Source of the DNA: an uncultured Lachnospiraceae bacterium
Lineage (GTDB): Bacteria > Bacillota > Clostridia > Lachnospirales > Lachnospiraceae
Reading direction: 5' to 3'
NCBI GenBank assembly: GCA_947564645.1
Contig: CANOCU010000002.1
Span: 62,001-126,000, forward strand
DNA length: 64,000 bases
Positions 53,452 to 61,901 of this stretch are shown here, piece after piece. The notes under the pieces are model-generated. The model had not been told where the DNA came from and did not search any database. It was given only the letters and a program-made list of their open reading frames with translations. The position numbers were made by a program, and so were the translations under genes. Position 1 is the stretch's first letter. Every line of letters begins with the position of its first letter.

Positions 53452-53557
53452 TTGACTCCTGCGGGCTGCGGGAGACGGTAAGACAGTATCATGACTTATA
53501 GTAGACGAAAGCTCTAATGTCGATAACTATAGGAGTTGAATGAAGAGGGAATATCGT

Positions 53558-54268
53558 ATGGGTTTTGTACAGAATATGAAAGAAGAGATCAGGATCATCC
53601 GCGAGCGGGATCCGGCGATCCATTCTAACATGGAGGTTTTCCTCTATCCCAGTTTTAAGGTGATGTTATATTATCGGCTGGCACACAGGATGTATCTGCA
53701 CAGGCATTATTTTCTGGCCAGATGGATCTCCCAGAAGGGATCCAGAAAGACGGGGATCGAGATCCATCCCGGCGCCAAGATCGGCAAAGGCTTTTTTATC
53801 GATCATGGCAACGGTGTCATTATCGGGGAGACGACAGTGATCGGCGATAATGTGACGCTGTACCAGGGCGTGACGCTGGGCGGAACCGGCAAGGAACAGG
53901 GCAAGCGTCATCCGACCATCGGCAACAATGTGATGATCAGTACCGGGGCGAAGGTGCTGGGTTCTTTTAAGATTGGGGATAACAGCAAGATCGGTGCGGG
54001 CAGCGTGGTGCTGAAGGAAGTGCCGCCAGGTTCCACGGTGGTGGGGGTGCCCGGCCAGGTGGTGAAGCGCAACAATCAGTCTTTTCCGCAGGAGGAGCTG
54101 GATCAGGTGAATCTGCCGGATCCGGTGCGGGAGGATATCGTGAACCTGCAGCGGGCCAACACGGAACTGACGAACCGGCTGCTCGATCTGGAGCGGGAAC
54201 TGAAGGAGCTGCGGAAGAAGTCATTTGGAAGGAACATACAGGAGGACAGAGCAGATGAAGATTTTTAA
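53558..54268 (+). CDS. cysE: Serine O-acetyltransferase
   Basis: A 236-residue CysE-family enzyme making O-acetylserine for cysteine synthesis. The N-terminal helices begin [20 protein letters not shown]. The left-handed hexapeptide repeat has [44 protein letters not shown] with the catalytic Asp/His pair. The C-terminal coiled tail ([20 protein letters not shown]) is an extension seen in Clostridia. GAGGG precedes ATG 53558; ATG 53540 after AGGAG is also possible. It overlaps cysS by 14 bp and is under T-box control. Confidence 0.95.
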   Translation: MGFVQNMKEEIRIIRERDPAIHSNMEVFLYPSFKVMLYYRLAHRMYLHRHYFLARWISQKGSRKTGIEIHPGAKIGKGFFIDHGNGVIIGETTVIGDNVTLYQGVTLGGTGKEQGKRHPTIGNNVMISTGAKVLGSFKIGDNSKIGAGSVVLKEVPPGSTVVGVPGQVVKRNNQSFPQEELDQVNLPDPVREDIVNLQRANTELTNRLLDLERELKELRKKSFGRNIQEDRADEDF

Positions 54269-55664
54269 CACACTTTCCAGACAGAAGGAAGAATTCGTAC
54301 CCCTGGAGGAGGGGAAGGTCAGCATGTATGTGTGCGGACCTACGGTGTATAACCTGATCCATATCGGGAATGCGCGGCCGATGATCGTTTTTGACACGGC
54401 CAGACGTTACATGGAGCATAAGGGCTATGCGGTCAATTATGTCTCCAATTTTACCGATGTGGATGATAAGATCATCAAGAAGGCGAATGAGGAAGGGGTG
54501 GACCCTTCCGTGATCTCCGAGCGTTATATCGAGGAGTGCAGGAAAGATATGCAGGCTCTTAACGTGAAGCCGGCTACCACGCATCCGAAGGCGACGGAGG
54601 AGATTGAAGGCATGATCGAGATGATCAAGACGCTGATCGAGAAGGATCATGCCTATGTGGCCAAAGACGGTACGGTGTATTTCAAGACCAGAAGCTTTGC
54701 GCAGTACGGGAAGCTGTCCCACAAGAATCTGGATGATCTGCGCAGCGGCGGCCGTTCTCTGTTAGTGTCCGGGGAGGAGCAGAAGCAGGATCCACTTGAT
54801 TTCGTGTTGTGGAAACCGAAGAAGGAGGGGGAGCCCTTCTGGGAGTCTCCCTGGTGTGAAGGACGTCCCGGCTGGCATATCGAGTGCTCTGTCATGAGCA
54901 AGCGGTATCTGGGGGATGAGATCGACATTCATGCGGGCGGCGAGGATCTGATCTTCCCCCACCATGAGAATGAGATCGCCCAGTCGGAGGCGGCCAACGG
55001 CAAAGAATTTGCGAAATACTGGATGCACAACGGCTTTCTGAATATCGACAACAAGAAGATGTCCAAATCCGAGGGGAACTTCTTTACGGTCAGGGACATC
55101 AGCGAGAAATATGATCTGCAGGTGCTGCGGTTCTTCATGCTATCGGCCCATTACAGGAGTCCTCTGAATTTCAGCGCGGAGCTGATGGAGGCGGCCAAGA
55201 ACGGCCTGGACCGGATCGTTACCAGTGTTGCCAATCTGAATTTCCTTCTGAAAAATGCGCCGGATGAAGAGATGACGGAAGAAGAGCGGAAGCTGGCGGA
55301 AGAGGCGAAGGGATATATTGCGCAGTTTGATACGGCCATGGATGATGATTTTAATACGGCGGACGCGATCTCCGCGATCTTTGATCTGGTCAAATTTGCC
55401 AACACCCATGTGTCGGAAAGCTCCGGCAGGGCTTTTGTGCAGACCGTGAAAGACGAGATCGTGCTGTTATCCGATATCTGCGGGCTGATCGTGGATAAGA
55501 AAGAAGAAATCCTGGATGCCCGGATCGAGGAACTGATCAAAGAGCGGCAGGAAGCAAGAAAGGCGAAGAATTTCGCGAGAGCGGACGAGATCAGGGATAC
55601 GCTGGCGGCGCAGGGGATCATTCTGGAGGATACGCGTGAGGGTGTGAAATGGAAGAGAGCATAA
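54255..55664 (+). CDS. cysS: Cysteinyl-tRNA synthetase
   Basis: A 469-residue class I synthetase. [18 protein letters not shown] contains the zinc-ligand Cys and the HIGH motif (HIGN). [15 protein letters not shown] and [21 protein letters not shown] hold the other zinc ligands, and KKMSKSEGN is KMSKS. The helical anticodon domain follows. ATG 54255 lies inside cysE after AGGAGGACAGAG. It is coupled at its 3' end to mrnC (16-bp overlap). Confidence 0.98.
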   Translation: MKIFNTLSRQKEEFVPLEEGKVSMYVCGPTVYNLIHIGNARPMIVFDTARRYMEHKGYAVNYVSNFTDVDDKIIKKANEEGVDPSVISERYIEECRKDMQALNVKPATTHPKATEEIEGMIEMIKTLIEKDHAYVAKDGTVYFKTRSFAQYGKLSHKNLDDLRSGGRSLLVSGEEQKQDPLDFVLWKPKKEGEPFWESPWCEGRPGWHIECSVMSKRYLGDEIDIHAGGEDLIFPHHENEIAQSEAANGKEFAKYWMHNGFLNIDNKKMSKSEGNFFTVRDISEKYDLQVLRFFMLSAHYRSPLNFSAELMEAAKNGLDRIVTSVANLNFLLKNAPDEEMTEEERKLAEEAKGYIAQFDTAMDDDFNTADAISAIFDLVKFANTHVSESSGRAFVQTVKDEIVLLSDICGLIVDKKEEILDARIEELIKERQEARKAKNFARADEIRDTLAAQGIILEDTREGVKWKRA

Positions 55665-56089
55665 CGATCCTGGAGGCCATCAAGCGGGATTTTGCCTGCA
55701 AAGAGGTGGATATCCGCACCTATTCCCCGCTGACCCTGGCTTATATCGGGGATGCCATCTATGATCTGGTGATCCGGACGATCGTGGTGGAGCGGGGTAA
55801 CAGCTCTGCCAATAAACTCCACCGGAAGACGGTGTCCTATGTGAATGCCAGGGTGCAGGCCAGGATGATCGATGCACTGGAAGAGGAATTGACGGAGGAG
55901 GAGATGGCAGTCTATCACAGAGGGCGCAACGCCAAATCTTATACCTCAGCCAAGAATGCCTCTGTCACCGAGTACCGCAAGGCTACCGGGATGGAGGCGC
56001 TGTGCGGCTATCTGTACCTGCAGGGCAGGCAGGAGCGGATGCTTTATCTGATCCGGGAAGCGATCAAAAGGATGGGGATGAAGATATAG
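55649..56089 (+). CDS. mrnC: Mini-ribonuclease III
   Basis: A 146-residue RNase III-like dimer for 23S rRNA maturation. It consists only of the nuclease domain, with LTLAYIGDAIYDLVIRT as the catalytic signature and no dsRNA-binding domain, as expected of Mini-III. Its position after cysS and before rlmB is the Bacillus arrangement. ATG 55649 overlaps the end of cysS. Confidence 0.96.
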   Translation: MEESITILEAIKRDFACKEVDIRTYSPLTLAYIGDAIYDLVIRTIVVERGNSSANKLHRKTVSYVNARVQARMIDALEEELTEEEMAVYHRGRNAKSYTSAKNASVTEYRKATGMEALCGYLYLQGRQERMLYLIREAIKRMGMKI

Positions 56090-56182
56090 AAGGGAAAGGA
56101 CAACGCTGCCGATGGTGGTTTCGGGAGGTTTGGGAGAGATCCGGAAAGGCGATCGGAATAGAAGAGAGGAAGCAGTAAGAGA

Positions 56183-57007
56183 ATGCGTAACAGAAAGTTT
56201 CATAAAGAAGACAGTCATGAGGAAAAGAAGCAGAATGCTTATGATGTGGAAATGCAGGAAACGGGAGACGAGACAGAGCGCTTTACAATAGAAGGGCGCA
56301 ATGCCGTGATCGAGGCGTTTCGTTCCGGCCGGACGATAGACAAGCTGTATGTGCTGGACGGCTGTAAGGACGGGCCGGTGCTGACCATCAAGCGGGAGGC
56401 GGCCAGGCATGGAAGTCTAATCAAATATGTGACGAAGGAGCGTCTGGATCAGCTCTCCGAGACGGGGAAACATCAGGGCGTGATCGCCTATGCGGCAGCT
56501 TATGCCTATGCGGAGGTGGAGGATATTTTATCTGCGGCAAAAGAGCAGGGCGAGGCGCCTTTCCTTTTTCTTCTGGATGGCATAGAGGATCCCCATAATC
56601 TGGGGGCGATCATCCGTACGGCCAACCTGGCGGGCGCTCATGGGGTGATCATACCGAAGAACCGTGCCGTGGGACTGACGGCGACGGTGGCGAAAGCTTC
56701 TGCCGGGGCGCTCAACTATACGCCGGTGGCCCGGGTGACGAACTTAGGCCAGACGATCGAGGAGCTGAAGAAAGAGGGGCTGTGGTTCGTGTGTGCGGAT
56801 ATGGACGGCACGAGGATGTATGACCTGGATCTGAAAGGACCCATCGGGCTGGTGATCGGCAGCGAGGGAAGCGGCGTGGGCAGACTGGTGAGAGAGAAAT
56901 GCGATTTCACGGCGTCCATTCCGATGCGGGGCAATATCGATTCCCTGAATGCCTCCGTAGCGGCAGGCGTGCTGGCGTATGAGATCGTGAGACAGCGGTT
57001 GGGGTAA
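56183..57007 (+). CDS. rlmB: 23S rRNA (guanosine-2'-O-)-methyltransferase RlmB
   Basis: A 274-residue SPOUT methyltransferase (TrmH/RlmB family). The N-terminal substrate-binding domain starts at FTIEGRNAVIEAFRSGRTIDK. The SPOUT knot motifs are DPHNLGAIIRTANLAGAHGVI, PIGLVIGSEGSGVGRL and IPMRGNIDSLNASVAAGVLAYE. About 30 charged, poorly conserved residues precede the domain. It methylates G2251-type sites in 23S rRNA in relatives. TAAGAGA before ATG 56183 is a weak ribosome binding site. Confidence 0.94.
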   Translation: MRNRKFHKEDSHEEKKQNAYDVEMQETGDETERFTIEGRNAVIEAFRSGRTIDKLYVLDGCKDGPVLTIKREAARHGSLIKYVTKERLDQLSETGKHQGVIAYAAAYAYAEVEDILSAAKEQGEAPFLFLLDGIEDPHNLGAIIRTANLAGAHGVIIPKNRAVGLTATVAKASAGALNYTPVARVTNLGQTIEELKKEGLWFVCADMDGTRMYDLDLKGPIGLVIGSEGSGVGRLVREKCDFTASIPMRGNIDSLNASVAAGVLAYEIVRQRLG

Positions 57008-57010
57008 CGC

Positions 57011-57142
57011 AGAGAAATAAAGGAAGGAAAGAATTATAGGAAGAAAAGAATTAAAGAAAGTAAAGAATTAAATAAAGTAAAGAATTAAAGAAAGAATAGA
57101 ATTTAGTGAAGAAGTGTAATGAATGAAGAAGTTGAATGAAAT
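57011..57142 (+). repeat. 132-nt cytosine-free purine-rich tract
   Basis: There is no C on the plus strand from 57011 to 57142. The stretch is mostly A and G with repeated AAAGAATTA-like units (around 57040-57110). It forms the 5' leader and first codons of the SGNH hydrolase gene and should be unstructured in RNA. Confidence 0.8.
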
Positions 57143-58550
57143 CTTGTTAGTATTTATATTTATGCTGACGGCGGTTCTGGCAGCAGCTGTCGGGTTAAAG
57201 GCATATGATATCTACGATACGAATAAGCGGCTTGCCAGGGAACAGGAGGAATTGGAGCTGGCGCAGGTGATGGCCAGGAATGAGGAGGCGCAGACCCGCG
57301 TGTCGCAGATGCAGGCGGAGATTCTGGAACTGGCGGAGGATAAAGAAGAACTGGAGCGGTTTATTGTCAGGATACAAAGCGGTGAACCGGTCTCGTCGGG
57401 TGATGAGACGGTATCCGGCAACGAATCCATATCCGGTAACGGGATATCTGGTAATGGATCCATATCCGGTAACGAGAGATTTGGCAATGGATCCGTATCT
57501 GCTAATGGTATATTCGATAATGGGGTATCCGGCAATGGATCCATATCCGGTAACGGGGTATTTGGTAATGGATCCATATCCGGTAACGGGATATTCGGTA
57601 ATGCTTCTGTATCTGCTAATGGCGTTTCGGGGAATGGAACGTTATCTGGGAATGGAATGATATCAGGAAATGGAGAAGTGAATTATTATGACGGATCCAT
57701 GACGGGCAGCAGTGTGTTCGATGAATGGCGTACTATTTACGAACAGGAGGAAATGTCATTGGAGAAACGCCGGCTGTTTCGCACTTCCCTGGAAGAGACG
57801 CTGGAGGTGAACCAGGCAGACCGGGAACGGATCGCTGAGAATAAGAAGGACTTTTCACAGATGAAGATTGCCTGTCTGGGAGACAGTATCACGGCGGCAG
57901 CGAATCTGGAAGGAGAGGAAGGATATCAGCAGTATGCGTATCCGGCGAGGCTGAAAGAGCTGTTGGGGGCCAAGGAGGTCTACAATCTTGGGATCGGCGG
58001 ATCGTCTATCGGCAGATACTGGTCGGATGCCTATGTGGATCGATATCAGGAGATACCGGAGGATACGGATATCATCATTGTAATGGGCGGAACCAACGAC
58101 GGATTCTGCGCTTCGGATAAGGAATTTGGTAATCTGGATGAGAGAGCATATCGTACGTTCTGTGGAGACTTGAATGAATTGATGAAAGGGCTGAAAGAAA
58201 AATATCCGGATACAGAGATATTTTTTGCGACGCCCTTGCCGAATGTACTGCAGGATTATCTTATGAGCGAGAGAAAGTACCTGTTGCCGCAGCAGAAGTT
58301 TGTGGATGTGATCATTACCCTGGCGAAGGAATATGGTTTTAGCGTGATAGACTTATACAATTCGAATATTTTAGATTCTCATGATGCCAATGTGGTCGCG
58401 GATTATATTCCGGACGGCGTACACGGAAATCACGATGGCTATCAGATCATGGCAGAGCATTTTGCCGCCAGGCTAGTGCAGCATTATGAGGAAGAAGAAC
58501 TTAAGCCAGTGAGAAAACAGACAATCTCTGAAAATTATACTGACGGTTAG
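57123..58550 (+). CDS. SGNH/GDSL-type hydrolase with N-terminal anchor and SGNG repeats
   Basis: A 475-residue surface protein. A membrane helix (about 6-26) is followed by a coiled coil (30-85), then a tract of about 15 five- or six-residue S/F-G-N-G repeats (97-186). After a linker the SGNH esterase domain (about 245-465) shows block I ACLGDSITAA, block III VMGGTNDG, and block V DGVHGNHDG with the Asp/His pair. The repeats should be a flexible extracellular stalk. It stands where Bacillus has rae1, between rlmB and sigH. Substrate unknown; deacetylation of glycans is common in the family. Confidence 0.85.
   Translation: MKKLNEILLVFIFMLTAVLAAAVGLKAYDIYDTNKRLAREQEELELAQVMARNEEAQTRVSQMQAEILELAEDKEELERFIVRIQSGEPVSSGDETVSGNESISGNGISGNGSISGNERFGNGSVSANGIFDNGVSGNGSISGNGVFGNGSISGNGIFGNASVSANGVSGNGTLSGNGMISGNGEVNYYDGSMTGSSVFDEWRTIYEQEEMSLEKRRLFRTSLEETLEVNQADRERIAENKKDFSQMKIACLGDSITAAANLEGEEGYQQYAYPARLKELLGAKEVYNLGIGGSSIGRYWSDAYVDRYQEIPEDTDIIIVMGGTNDGFCASDKEFGNLDERAYRTFCGDLNELMKGLKEKYPDTEIFFATPLPNVLQDYLMSERKYLLPQQKFVDVIITLAKEYGFSVIDLYNSNILDSHDANVVADYIPDGVHGNHDGYQIMAEHFAARLVQHYEEEELKPVRKQTISENYTDG
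57409..57690 (+). repeat. SGNG-encoding tandem repeat region
   Basis: About fifteen 15-18-bp units encoding ISGNG/SVSANG/VFGNG variants. The commonest DNA unit is GGATCCATATCCGGTAACG (19 bases shown), recurring at least four times nearly unchanged. High DNA similarity suggests recent expansion by slippage or recombination. Confidence 0.85.
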
Positions 58551-58639
58551 GGAAAGCGTCGTGCAGCTGCAGGATGCGGGCGAGCACGGTGAAAGCGTCA
58601 CACAGGATTGAGAACGGGAAAAGGAACTTCGATAGACGG

Positions 58640-59269
58640 ATGCTTATGGAAAAGAATTATACGAACTACAGTGATGAAGAATTGATCGTGCAGCTGCGGG
58701 ACGGTGAAGACGGCATTACAGAATACCTGATGAACAAATATAAAAATCTTGTCCGCAGTAAGGCAAAGTCCATGTATATTCTGGGTGCCGACAGTGACGA
58801 TCTGATCCAGGAAGGAATGATCGGACTCTTTAAGGCGCTCCGGGATTATGACAGCGGCAGGGATGCCAGTTTTTTTACTTTTGCAGATCTGTGTGTTTCA
58901 CGACAGATGTATACGGCAGTGCAGGCATCCAAGCGTCAGAAGCACATTCCGCTAAATACCTATGTATCCCTCTATGGAAGCGTGAGGAAGAATCACGACG
59001 GTGAGGAGGAAGAGCTTGTGAATCTGCTTGCGGATGTTGCCGGACAGAGTCCGGAGGACGTTGTGATAGACAGAGAGAATGTGATACAGTTAGAGCAGAC
59101 GATCGAGAGAGAACTGAGCAGTTTTGAAAAGCAGGTGCTGGATCTGTATCTGACAGGAATGGGATATCAGCAGATCGCCAAGGTGCTTGGCAGGGATGAT
59201 AAATCTACCGATAATGCGCTGCAGAGGATCAAGACCAAATTAAGAAGAGCGATCGCAACAAACAATTAG
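58640..59269 (+). CDS. sigH: SigH-type RNA polymerase sigma factor
   Basis: A sigma-70-family factor of about 209 residues like Spo0H, which starts sporulation transcription. It has YSDEELIVQLRDGEDGITEYLMNKYKNLVRSKAKSMYILGADSDDLIQEGMIGLFKAL (region 2) and FEKQVLDLYLTGMGYQQIAKVLGRDDKSTDNALQRIKTKLR (region 4). Spo0H members keep this RxKS-type ending. Position downstream of rlmB matches Bacillus. ATG 58640 is a best guess; ATG 58646 gives two residues less. Confidence 0.93.
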   Translation: MLMEKNYTNYSDEELIVQLRDGEDGITEYLMNKYKNLVRSKAKSMYILGADSDDLIQEGMIGLFKALRDYDSGRDASFFTFADLCVSRQMYTAVQASKRQKHIPLNTYVSLYGSVRKNHDGEEEELVNLLADVAGQSPEDVVIDRENVIQLEQTIERELSSFEKQVLDLYLTGMGYQQIAKVLGRDDKSTDNALQRIKTKLRRAIATNN

Positions 59270-59329
59270 AGTTATTATATTGCGGGAAGAGGTCTGTGGA
59301 TGTAAGAGCATGAAAGGAAGAGATCCGGT

Positions 59330-60016
59330 ATGCTGGATGTAAGCAGAAAAGAACTGAAATACAAGGTGGATCCTTATGAGATTTCCCGGTTAAAGCAGAG
59401 ACTGGCGCCGCTTATGAAGAGTGATCCTCATAACGGAAAAAATGGTTATATGGTTCGTTCGCTGTATTTTGATACGCCTTTTGATACTGATTACGAAGAT
59501 AAGGCAGGAGGATATAACGAACGACAGAAAATACGTCTCCGCATTTATGGTAAGGAACAGGGGAGCGCGAAACTGGAATTAAAGCAGAAGAGAGGGACTT
59601 CGCAGAGAAAGAGGTCTCTTCTTTTGAGCAGAGAGGAAGCACGGCAGATGATCTGTGGGCGGTATGAGATCTTGAGGAATCGCCAGGAAGAATTGGCTTT
59701 ATGGCTCTACACGTTTATGACGCGAAAATGCTACCGCCCGAAATGCGTGGTAGAGTATGACAGATTTGCGTATTATCTGGAACATAATGACATAAGGGTT
59801 ACATTTGATATGAGACTTCGTTCGGGGGAAAGTAATCTCGATATTTTCGACAGCAATCTGATATTGTACCCCGTCAGCGGGGCAATGGAAAACACGATGG
59901 AAGTAAAATTCAACGGTTTTTTGTTTACTTATATCAAAAATGAGTTAAACTGGTGTGAGAGAGTACCTGTGTCTGGCAGCAAGTACTGCCGTTCACGGAT
60001 GATCACTAAACGTTAG
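59330..60016 (+). CDS. VTC-domain (polyphosphate polymerase-like) protein
   Basis: A 228-residue soluble protein with a VTC/CYTH-type tunnel fold. RKELKYKV at the N-terminus, VRSLYFDT, RQKIRLRIYG, KLELKQKRG and CVVEYDRFAY supply the Arg/Lys/Glu pattern that lines the active tunnel in yeast Vtc4-like polymerases. It is 36 bp upstream of the DUF4956 membrane gene, a pairing seen in many bacteria. Polyphosphate synthesis is suggested by fold, not proven for bacterial members. Confidence 0.85.
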   Translation: MLDVSRKELKYKVDPYEISRLKQRLAPLMKSDPHNGKNGYMVRSLYFDTPFDTDYEDKAGGYNERQKIRLRIYGKEQGSAKLELKQKRGTSQRKRSLLLSREEARQMICGRYEILRNRQEELALWLYTFMTRKCYRPKCVVEYDRFAYYLEHNDIRVTFDMRLRSGESNLDIFDSNLILYPVSGAMENTMEVKFNGFLFTYIKNELNWCERVPVSGSKYCRSRMITKR

Positions 60017-60052
60017 GACTCTGTACTTGAACAGGGAAAGAGAGGACATAAG

Positions 60053-60739
60053 ATGAAAGAACTGTTATATGAAAGCCTGGTAAATACGACAGAGGGCCTG
60101 ACGCTAGAGGAGATGATCCTTAATTTCGCTGCTGCGGCGATTCTGGCATGTCTGATCTACATTTCGTATAGAGTGTCTCATTCGGGGGCGGTCTATAGTG
60201 AGCGCTTTAACGTATCACTTGTGATGTTGACGCTTATATCGACATTGGTAATGAATGTGATCGGCAATAATATCGCTTTGTCGCTGGGTATGGTAGGGGC
60301 CTTGTCGATCGTCAGGTTTCGTACGGCGATCAAAGATCCGAGAGATACGGCGTATATTTTCTGGACGATAGCAGTGGGGATCTGCTGCGGCGTATCCGAC
60401 TATATGATCGCAGCGATCGGGTCAGCCGCTATTTTTGCTTTCCTTCTTTTGTTTGGCTTTGTGCGCAACAATGAGAGGATCATGGTCATGATCAATGGCA
60501 GCAGCGAGGCACAGGAAGAGATCGAGGAGAAGATGGAAGAATTGTACGCGGGACGTGCCCTTCTGCGTGTGCATAATGTTTCAGTGGAGGATGGCGCCAG
60601 CGAATATATTTATGAAGTTTCCGACAGGTCTATGAGGCGTTCTGAAGAGACATATGGTTCCCTGCAGAAAAATATGGCAGCAGTTAAAGGAGTGATGCAT
60701 ATCAGTATTGTCAGGCAGGATGATGAGATCAATCAGTAA
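60053..60739 (+). CDS. DUF4956 membrane protein
   Basis: A 228-residue protein with three to four helices (about 22-40, 57-77, 82-98, 108-140) and a cytosolic C-terminal domain (about 145-228). The region GMVGALSIVRFRTAIKDPRDTAYIFWTIAVGICCGV is characteristic of DUF4956. It is commonly beside VTC-domain genes. It could be a membrane partner or export channel for the product of the VTC protein; CotH, the third frequent partner, is not in the window. Confidence 0.85.
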   Translation: MKELLYESLVNTTEGLTLEEMILNFAAAAILACLIYISYRVSHSGAVYSERFNVSLVMLTLISTLVMNVIGNNIALSLGMVGALSIVRFRTAIKDPRDTAYIFWTIAVGICCGVSDYMIAAIGSAAIFAFLLLFGFVRNNERIMVMINGSSEAQEEIEEKMEELYAGRALLRVHNVSVEDGASEYIYEVSDRSMRRSEETYGSLQKNMAAVKGVMHISIVRQDDEINQ

Positions 60740-60782
60740 AAAATGAGTCAGAAAATGAGTCAGAAAATCAGATTTATGGTGC

Positions 60783-60812
60783 TTGACAAGACGGAAATGC
60801 CTGTGCTATACT
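60783..60812 (+). promoter_or_regulatory. tRNA-Thr promoter
   Basis: TTGACA (60783-60788), 18 bp, TATACT (60807-60812), 38 bp upstream of the tRNA gene. Confidence 0.85.
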
Positions 60813-60849
60813 ATACAACGGTGATTGGAGGAATGATTATCACCAAGAT

Positions 60850-60922
60850 GCTGCTGTAGCACAGTCGGTAGTGCGTCGCATTGGTAGTGCGGAGGTCACG
60901 GGTCCGATTCCCGTCAGCAGCT
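60850..60922 (+). tRNA. tRNA-Thr (anticodon GGU)
   Basis: A 73-nt cloverleaf: acceptor GCTGCTG with CAGCAGC, D stem GCAC/GTGC, anticodon stem TCGCA/TGCGG with loop TTGGTAG, T stem ACGGG/CCCGT with loop TCCGATT. The anticodon is GGT, reading ACC/ACU. The loop TTCGATT variant TCCGATT is slightly unusual. CCA is not encoded (GAT follows the discriminator T). It is a single-gene transcript between its own promoter and terminator. Confidence 0.93.
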
Positions 60923-60926
60923 GATC

Positions 60927-60955
60927 AAAAGCCTGGATTTTTCAGGCTTTTTCTT
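60927..60955 (+). terminator. tRNA-Thr terminator
   Basis: AAAAGCCTG (60927-60935) pairs with CAGGCTTTT (60943-60951), followed by TTCTTT. It is directly after the tRNA gene. Confidence 0.88.
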
Positions 60956-61004
60956 TATGCATGGATTTGGACTTTTCCCGCTATAAGAAAGAATGGAGGA
61001 ACAT

Positions 61005-61793
61005 ATGAAAGACTATCGCAACTATATTTTTGACTTATACGGTACACTGGTAGATATCGACGTGGATGAGGATGACAGGCGCCTGTGGGAGCATATGAGT
61101 CTGTTCTATGGTTATTACGGTGCACAGTATGAACCGGAAGAGCTGCATCAGGCTTATTTGGCGTCGGTGAGCAGTAAGGACAGGCATAGCAGGGAGGAAT
61201 ATGCCGTAAAGTATGGATATGAGGGCTATCCTGAGATCTTGTATGACGATGTGTTTTGTGAACTTTATACGGATCGTGGGATCGTGCCGGATCAGACGCT
61301 CGTATTCCATACTGCGCAGATGTTTAGGGCCTGTTCGGTGAAATATATCCGTCTCTATGCACATGCGAAAGAATTGTTGACCGCGTTGAAAGCAGCCGGA
61401 AAGAAGGTCTATCTGCTCTCCAATGCGCAGCGTACCTTTACGGAGTATGAGATGCGCTATCTGGGAATTTATGATCTTTTTGACGGCGTGCAGATTTCTT
61501 CCGACCATGGATGTAAGAAGCCTGATGAGAGATTTTTCCGTATTCTGCTTGAGCGGTTCGGATTGAAACCGGAGGAGTCTTTGATGATCGGCAACAGCAG
61601 ATATGATGATATCGCAGGGGCTGCCAGTGTGGGCATGGACAGTTACTATATCCAGTCGGCGCTTTCGCCCGAAAGCCGGAAAAGTGCAAAGAATGCAGAA
61701 GCTCCGGAAATACATGCTGATCATGTCATGTGGAAGATGAATCTTCGATTGCTGCAGAGCCGGCTTTTAGGAGACAGGGACAGATGTAAATGA
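61005..61793 (+). CDS. HAD-family hydrolase (YjjG-like)
   Basis: A 262-residue haloacid dehalogenase-fold phosphatase. Motif I is FDLYGTLVDIDV, where the second catalytic Asp of DxDGT is replaced by tyrosine (D-L-Y-G-T), common in YjjG-like members. Motif II is YLLSNAQRTFT, motif III has the lysine in SDHGCKKPDERFF and motif IV is LMIGNSRYDDIAGA. ATG 61005 follows GGAGGA. A helical cap lies between motif I and II. Substrate not readable; nucleotide or sugar phosphates are common. Separate promoter likely; convergent with the PBP gene. Confidence 0.88.
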   Translation: MKDYRNYIFDLYGTLVDIDVDEDDRRLWEHMSLFYGYYGAQYEPEELHQAYLASVSSKDRHSREEYAVKYGYEGYPEILYDDVFCELYTDRGIVPDQTLVFHTAQMFRACSVKYIRLYAHAKELLTALKAAGKKVYLLSNAQRTFTEYEMRYLGIYDLFDGVQISSDHGCKKPDERFFRILLERFGLKPEESLMIGNSRYDDIAGAASVGMDSYYIQSALSPESRKSAKNAEAPEIHADHVMWKMNLRLLQSRLLGDRDRCK

Positions 61794-61840
61794 CCGGGAT
61801 ATCAGAACATATCGAAACGAAAAGGGATTGAATAAAACAG

Positions 61841-61876
61841 CCCCCACGGATCTTTGACTGATCTGCGGGGGTGTTG
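61841..61876. terminator. Bidirectional terminator between HAD and PBP genes
   Basis: CCCCC-A-CGGATC (61841-61852) pairs with GATCTGC-GGGGG (61860-61871), with one A-C mismatch and one wobble. It is flanked by AAAACAG and TGTTGCTATTTT, so it can serve both strands. Confidence 0.75.
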
Positions 61877-61901
61877 CTATTTTCCTTATCTACTTCCGGG
61901 C

